Assembly (NCBI RefSeq): GCF_016862435.1
Contig: NZ_BOMY01000045.1
Coordinates: 1-64,000, forward strand
Origin: Paractinoplanes tereljensis
Lineage (GTDB): Bacteria > Actinomycetota > Actinomycetes > Mycobacteriales > Micromonosporaceae
Length of the DNA stretch: 64,000 nucleotides
Direction of reading: 5' to 3'
The notes below the pieces were generated by a model that was not told the origin of the DNA, did not search any database, and worked only from the letters and a program-made list of their open reading frames with translations. Below are positions 61,472-64,000 of the stretch, piece by piece (position 1 is the first letter of the stretch; each line of letters opens with the position of its first letter). The position numbers and the translations under genes are program-made.

Positions 61472-62745
61472 GCCAGGTGTCGACGGCAACAGTCGAAGAC
61501 CTGACGGGGGTCGACGCACCCGACCGGTTCTGGAACCGGGAGCGCCGGCTCGGCGCCGGTGTCACCATCATCGGCCTGGTGGCCGCGTTCATCTTCGGCC
61601 CGCTGGCCGAGTCCAAGACCGCCCGCTTCACGCTCAGCACCGACGCGACCGGCGCCGCCCTGTCGATCAACGGGCAGCTCGGCACGATCCTGTTCGGGCT
61701 GATCGCGGTGGTGCTCGGCGTGGTCATGCTGACCGGCCGGGCCAAGCGCTGGCAGACCCTGCTGCTCTGCCTGGGCATCGCCGCGTTCGTGCTGTCGTTC
61801 CTGTGCTGGCAGGTGGCCGGCAAGTTCATGCCGCTTGTCGACACGCTCAGCGGCAGCGTCGAATACGCCCTGCCGCTCGTCCTGGGCGCGCTGGCCGGCG
61901 TGCTCGGCGAGCGCTCCGGCGTGGTCAACGTGGCGATCGAGGGCCAGTTCCTGATGGGCGCGTTCGGCGCGGCCCTGGTCGGCACGCTCGCCACCAGCGT
62001 CTGGGCCGGTCTGATCAGCGCCATGATCGGCGGCCTGATCATCGCCGCGATGCTGGCCGTGCTGGCCATCAAGTTCCTGGTCGACCAGGTCGTGGTCGGC
62101 ACCGTGCTCAACCTGTTCGCGCTCGGCATCACCGGCTTCCTCTACGAGCGGCTGATGCAGCCCAACGCGCTGAAGTACAACCAGCCGCCGCAGCTGCCGC
62201 GCTGGGAGATCCCGGGCCTGGCCGACATCCCGGTCCTGGGGCCGGTGCTGTTCCACACCAACGTGCTGGTCTGGATCGCCCTGATCCTGGTGTTCGTCAT
62301 CCACTTCGCGCTCAAGGGCACCCGGTGGGGCCTGCGCACCCGGGCGGTCGGCGAGCACCCCACGGCGGCCGACACGGTCGGTGTCCGGGTGCGCGGCCTG
62401 CGCTACCTCAACGTGATGGTCGGCGGTCTGATCGCCGGGGCCGGCGGGGCGTACTTCACGCTGGTGTCCACCGGTGCCTTCAACAAGAACATGACCGCGG
62501 GCGCCGGCTTCATCGCGCTGGCCGCCCTGATCTTCGGCCGGTGGACGCCGTTCGGTGCCCTCGGCGCGGCCCTGTTCTTCGGCTTCGCGCAGAAACTGGC
62601 CTACTTCCTGAGCGTGGCCGGCAGCCCGGTGCCCAACCAGTTCCTCAACATGCTTCCGTACATCGCCACCATCGTGGCCGTGGCCGGTCTCGTCGGCCGG
62701 GTCCGGGCGCCGGCCGCCGACGGTGTGCCATACGTGAAGAGCTGA
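61468..62745 (+). CDS. Nucleoside ABC transporter permease 2
   Basis: A 425-residue permease with about ten helices. It corresponds to NupQ/YufQ. The conserved middle reads LPLVLGALAGVLGERSGVVN and IEGQFLMGAF (about 133-162). FLVDQVVVGTVLNLFALGITGFL and GLRTRAVGEHPTAADTVGV follow. Four helices sit at the N-terminus before this core. GTG at 61468 overlaps the upstream stop (GTGA); another GTG is at 61477. Confidence 0.9.
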   Translation: MSQVSTATVEDLTGVDAPDRFWNRERRLGAGVTIIGLVAAFIFGPLAESKTARFTLSTDATGAALSINGQLGTILFGLIAVVLGVVMLTGRAKRWQTLLLCLGIAAFVLSFLCWQVAGKFMPLVDTLSGSVEYALPLVLGALAGVLGERSGVVNVAIEGQFLMGAFGAALVGTLATSVWAGLISAMIGGLIIAAMLAVLAIKFLVDQVVVGTVLNLFALGITGFLYERLMQPNALKYNQPPQLPRWEIPGLADIPVLGPVLFHTNVLVWIALILVFVIHFALKGTRWGLRTRAVGEHPTAADTVGVRVRGLRYLNVMVGGLIAGAGGAYFTLVSTGAFNKNMTAGAGFIALAALIFGRWTPFGALGAALFFGFAQKLAYFLSVAGSPVPNQFLNMLPYIATIVAVAGLVGRVRAPAADGVPYVKS

Positions 62746-62771
62746 CCGGCTCACCTGGCAGAATTCGCGGT

Positions 62772-63488
62772 ATGGAGATCGACTGGGCTGGACTGCGGGC
62801 CGCCGCCATCGAGGCGATGCGGCACGCGTACGCGCCCTACTCCGACTTTCCGGTCGGGGTGGCGGCGCTGGTGGACGACGGCCGGATCGTCGTCGGGTGC
62901 AACGTGGAGAACGCGTCCTACGGCGTCGGGCTCTGCGCCGAGTGCGGGCTGGTCAGCTCGCTGCACGCGACCGGCGGCGGGCGGCTGGTGGCGGTCTCCT
63001 GCGTGGATGCCAACGGCGACCCGCTGATGCCGTGCGGGCGCTGCCGGCAGCTGCTGTTCGAGCACGGCGGCGCGGAGTGCCTGGTCGAGCACCAGAGCGG
63101 GCCGCTGAAGATGAGCGAGCTGCTGCCGCACGCGTTCGGGCCGGACGACCTGGAGAAGGTCAACGGGCCGGCCGCCGGCCACGAGGTGCCGACCGCCCTG
63201 GCCAAGTGGCGCGGGCGCGGCACCGTGTTCGTGCACCCCGACCTGGCCGGCGGCGAGACCGTCTGGACCGGTTACTGGGAGCGGTCCGCGGGCAGCCCCG
63301 ACGAGAGCGATGCCACCAAGGGCGTGCTCGAGGAGGGTCCGAACTTCCCCACCACCGCGGCCGCGGTCGGGTGGGGCCGGGTCCGCACGCCACGGATCGT
63401 GGTGGTGGACGCCGACGGCGGCCTGGCCTGGGCCGGCGAGGGCGATCCGCCGGACGGCATCCCCGCCCGGTGGCAGGAGGAAAAATGA
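62772..63488 (+). CDS. cdd: Cytidine deaminase with extra C-terminal domain
   Basis: A 238-residue protein. Residues 1-125 are a normal cytidine deaminase, hydrolysing cytidine to uridine: NVENASYG (44-51), CAE (55-57, with the catalytic Glu) and PCGRC (87-91) with three zinc Cys. Usual enzymes end near residue 130. Here a further ~110 residues follow with VFVHPDLAG, VWTGYWERS (164-172), VLEEGPNFP (185-193) and WGRVRTPRIVVVDADGG. This looks like a separate small alpha/beta domain. ATG at 62772. Its stop overlaps the deoA start (ATGA). Confidence 0.92.
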   Translation: MEIDWAGLRAAAIEAMRHAYAPYSDFPVGVAALVDDGRIVVGCNVENASYGVGLCAECGLVSSLHATGGGRLVAVSCVDANGDPLMPCGRCRQLLFEHGGAECLVEHQSGPLKMSELLPHAFGPDDLEKVNGPAAGHEVPTALAKWRGRGTVFVHPDLAGGETVWTGYWERSAGSPDESDATKGVLEEGPNFPTTAAAVGWGRVRTPRIVVVDADGGLAWAGEGDPPDGIPARWQEEK

Positions 63489-64000
63489 GCTTCGCAGCCG
63501 TGGACATCATCCGGGCCAAGCGGGACGGCCAGGTGTTGTCGGACGAGCAGATCGACTGGGTGGTCGACGCCTACACCAAGGGTGTGGTCGCCGACGAGCA
63601 GATGTCGGCGCTGGCCATGGCGATCCTGCTGCGTGGCATGACGCCGGCCGAGATCGCCCGGTGGACCGCCGCGATGATCGCCAGCGGCGAACGGCTGGAC
63701 CTGTCCAGCGTGACCCGGCCGACCGCCGACAAGCACTCCACCGGCGGCGTCGGCGACAAGATCACGCTGCCGCTGACCCCGCTCGTGGCGGCCTGCGGCG
63801 CGGCCGTGCCGCAGCTCTCCGGCCGCGGCCTGGGGCACACCGGCGGCACCCTCGACAAGCTCGAGTCGATCGCCGGGTGGCAGGCGTCGATCAGCAACGA
63901 CGCGTTCAAGCGGCAGCTGCAGGACGTCGGCGCGGTGATCTGCGCGGCCGGGGACGGCCTGGCGCCGGCCGACCGCAAGCTCTACGCCCTGCGCGACGTC
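63485..64000 (+). CDS. deoA: Thymidine phosphorylase (5' part, cut by window end)
   Basis: The first 172 codons of a thymidine/pyrimidine-nucleoside phosphorylase, open at the right edge. It begins MSFAAVDIIRAKRDGQVLS and carries the hallmark motifs ADKHSTGGVGDKITLPLTPL (about 80-99) and SGRGLGHTGGTLDKLESI (about 116-133), the phosphate and dimer-fold signature. It converts thymidine and phosphate to thymine and deoxyribose-1-phosphate, acting after uptake by the upstream BMP-ABC system. ATG at 63485 overlaps cdd by 4 bp. Confidence 0.95.
   Translation, partial: MSFAAVDIIRAKRDGQVLSDEQIDWVVDAYTKGVVADEQMSALAMAILLRGMTPAEIARWTAAMIASGERLDLSSVTRPTADKHSTGGVGDKITLPLTPLVAACGAAVPQLSGRGLGHTGGTLDKLESIAGWQASISNDAFKRQLQDVGAVICAAGDGLAPADRKLYALRDV

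Overview
The window is chromosomal DNA from a high-GC actinomycete, most likely a Micromonosporaceae member such as Actinoplanes. This is inferred from the very GC-rich codon use, frequent GTG/TTG starts, abundant secreted hydrolases, and gene order. Two blocks follow an order I know from Mycobacterium tuberculosis: the neighbourhood of Rv0991c-Rv0996 (FmdB/Ruc-like protein, 5-formyl-THF cyclo-ligase, galU, moeA/glp, rimJ, sepX/glpR) and that of Rv1002c-Rv1018c (pmt, rsmI, metG, tatD, rsmA, ispE, pth, rplY, prs, glmU). The order is recalled, not searched. No phage, insertion sequence, plasmid or CRISPR array was seen.

Layout. 1-7300: short repeats, a zinc-ribbon protein, folate enzyme, a diguanylate cyclase, the galU-glp-rimJ-sepX operon and tRNA-Ala(CGC). 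7340-10700: a tandem repeat and a minus-strand operon (ribbon-helix-helix regulator, DUF4097 protein, DrrAB-like ABC exporter) preceded by five TGGCAC boxes on an 11-bp period. 10.7-19.5 kb: accessory and envelope genes: SDR, Tat-exported intradiol dioxygenase, pectate lyase, small secreted protein, a degenerate GAF/histidine-kinase-like protein, and a deacetylase-glycosyltransferase fusion with a Thr/Pro-rich membrane partner. 19.9-32 kb: pmt, rsmI, metG, tatD, rsmA, ispE and an ABC-F protein. 32-35.8 kb: tandem DUF4383 proteins, TetR, acyl desaturase, two inverted-repeat elements and a double-HTH protein next to tRNA-Gln(TTG). 35.9-40.1 kb: glmU, prs, rplY, pth. 40.2-45.1 kb: exopolysaccharide priming transferase, then cysQ-cysD-cysN for sulfate activation. 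45.1-49.2 kb: STAS/anti-sigma fusion, LacI regulator and galK-galE. 49.2-53.4 kb: lipoprotein and a secreted pair (DUF2690 plus transglycosylase-like). 53.5-57.3 kb: trpS, 2'-5' RNA ligase-like protein, YihY, TetR and an SCO4848-type protein. 57.4-64 kb: a nucleoside uptake and salvage operon (BMP lipoprotein, ATPase, two permeases, cytidine deaminase, thymidine phosphorylase cut by the window end).

The most unusual signals are: the helically phased TGGCAC array upstream of a ribbon-helix-helix operon; the kinase-like protein lacking its phosphoacceptor histidine and N-box asparagine; a 34-codon gene overlapping both rsmA and ispE; a 163-bp element with 20-bp perfect inverted ends; a cytidine deaminase with an extra domain of about 115 residues; and the absence of rpfB between tatD and rsmA. 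Start codons, domain borders and all regulatory sites were judged by eye.
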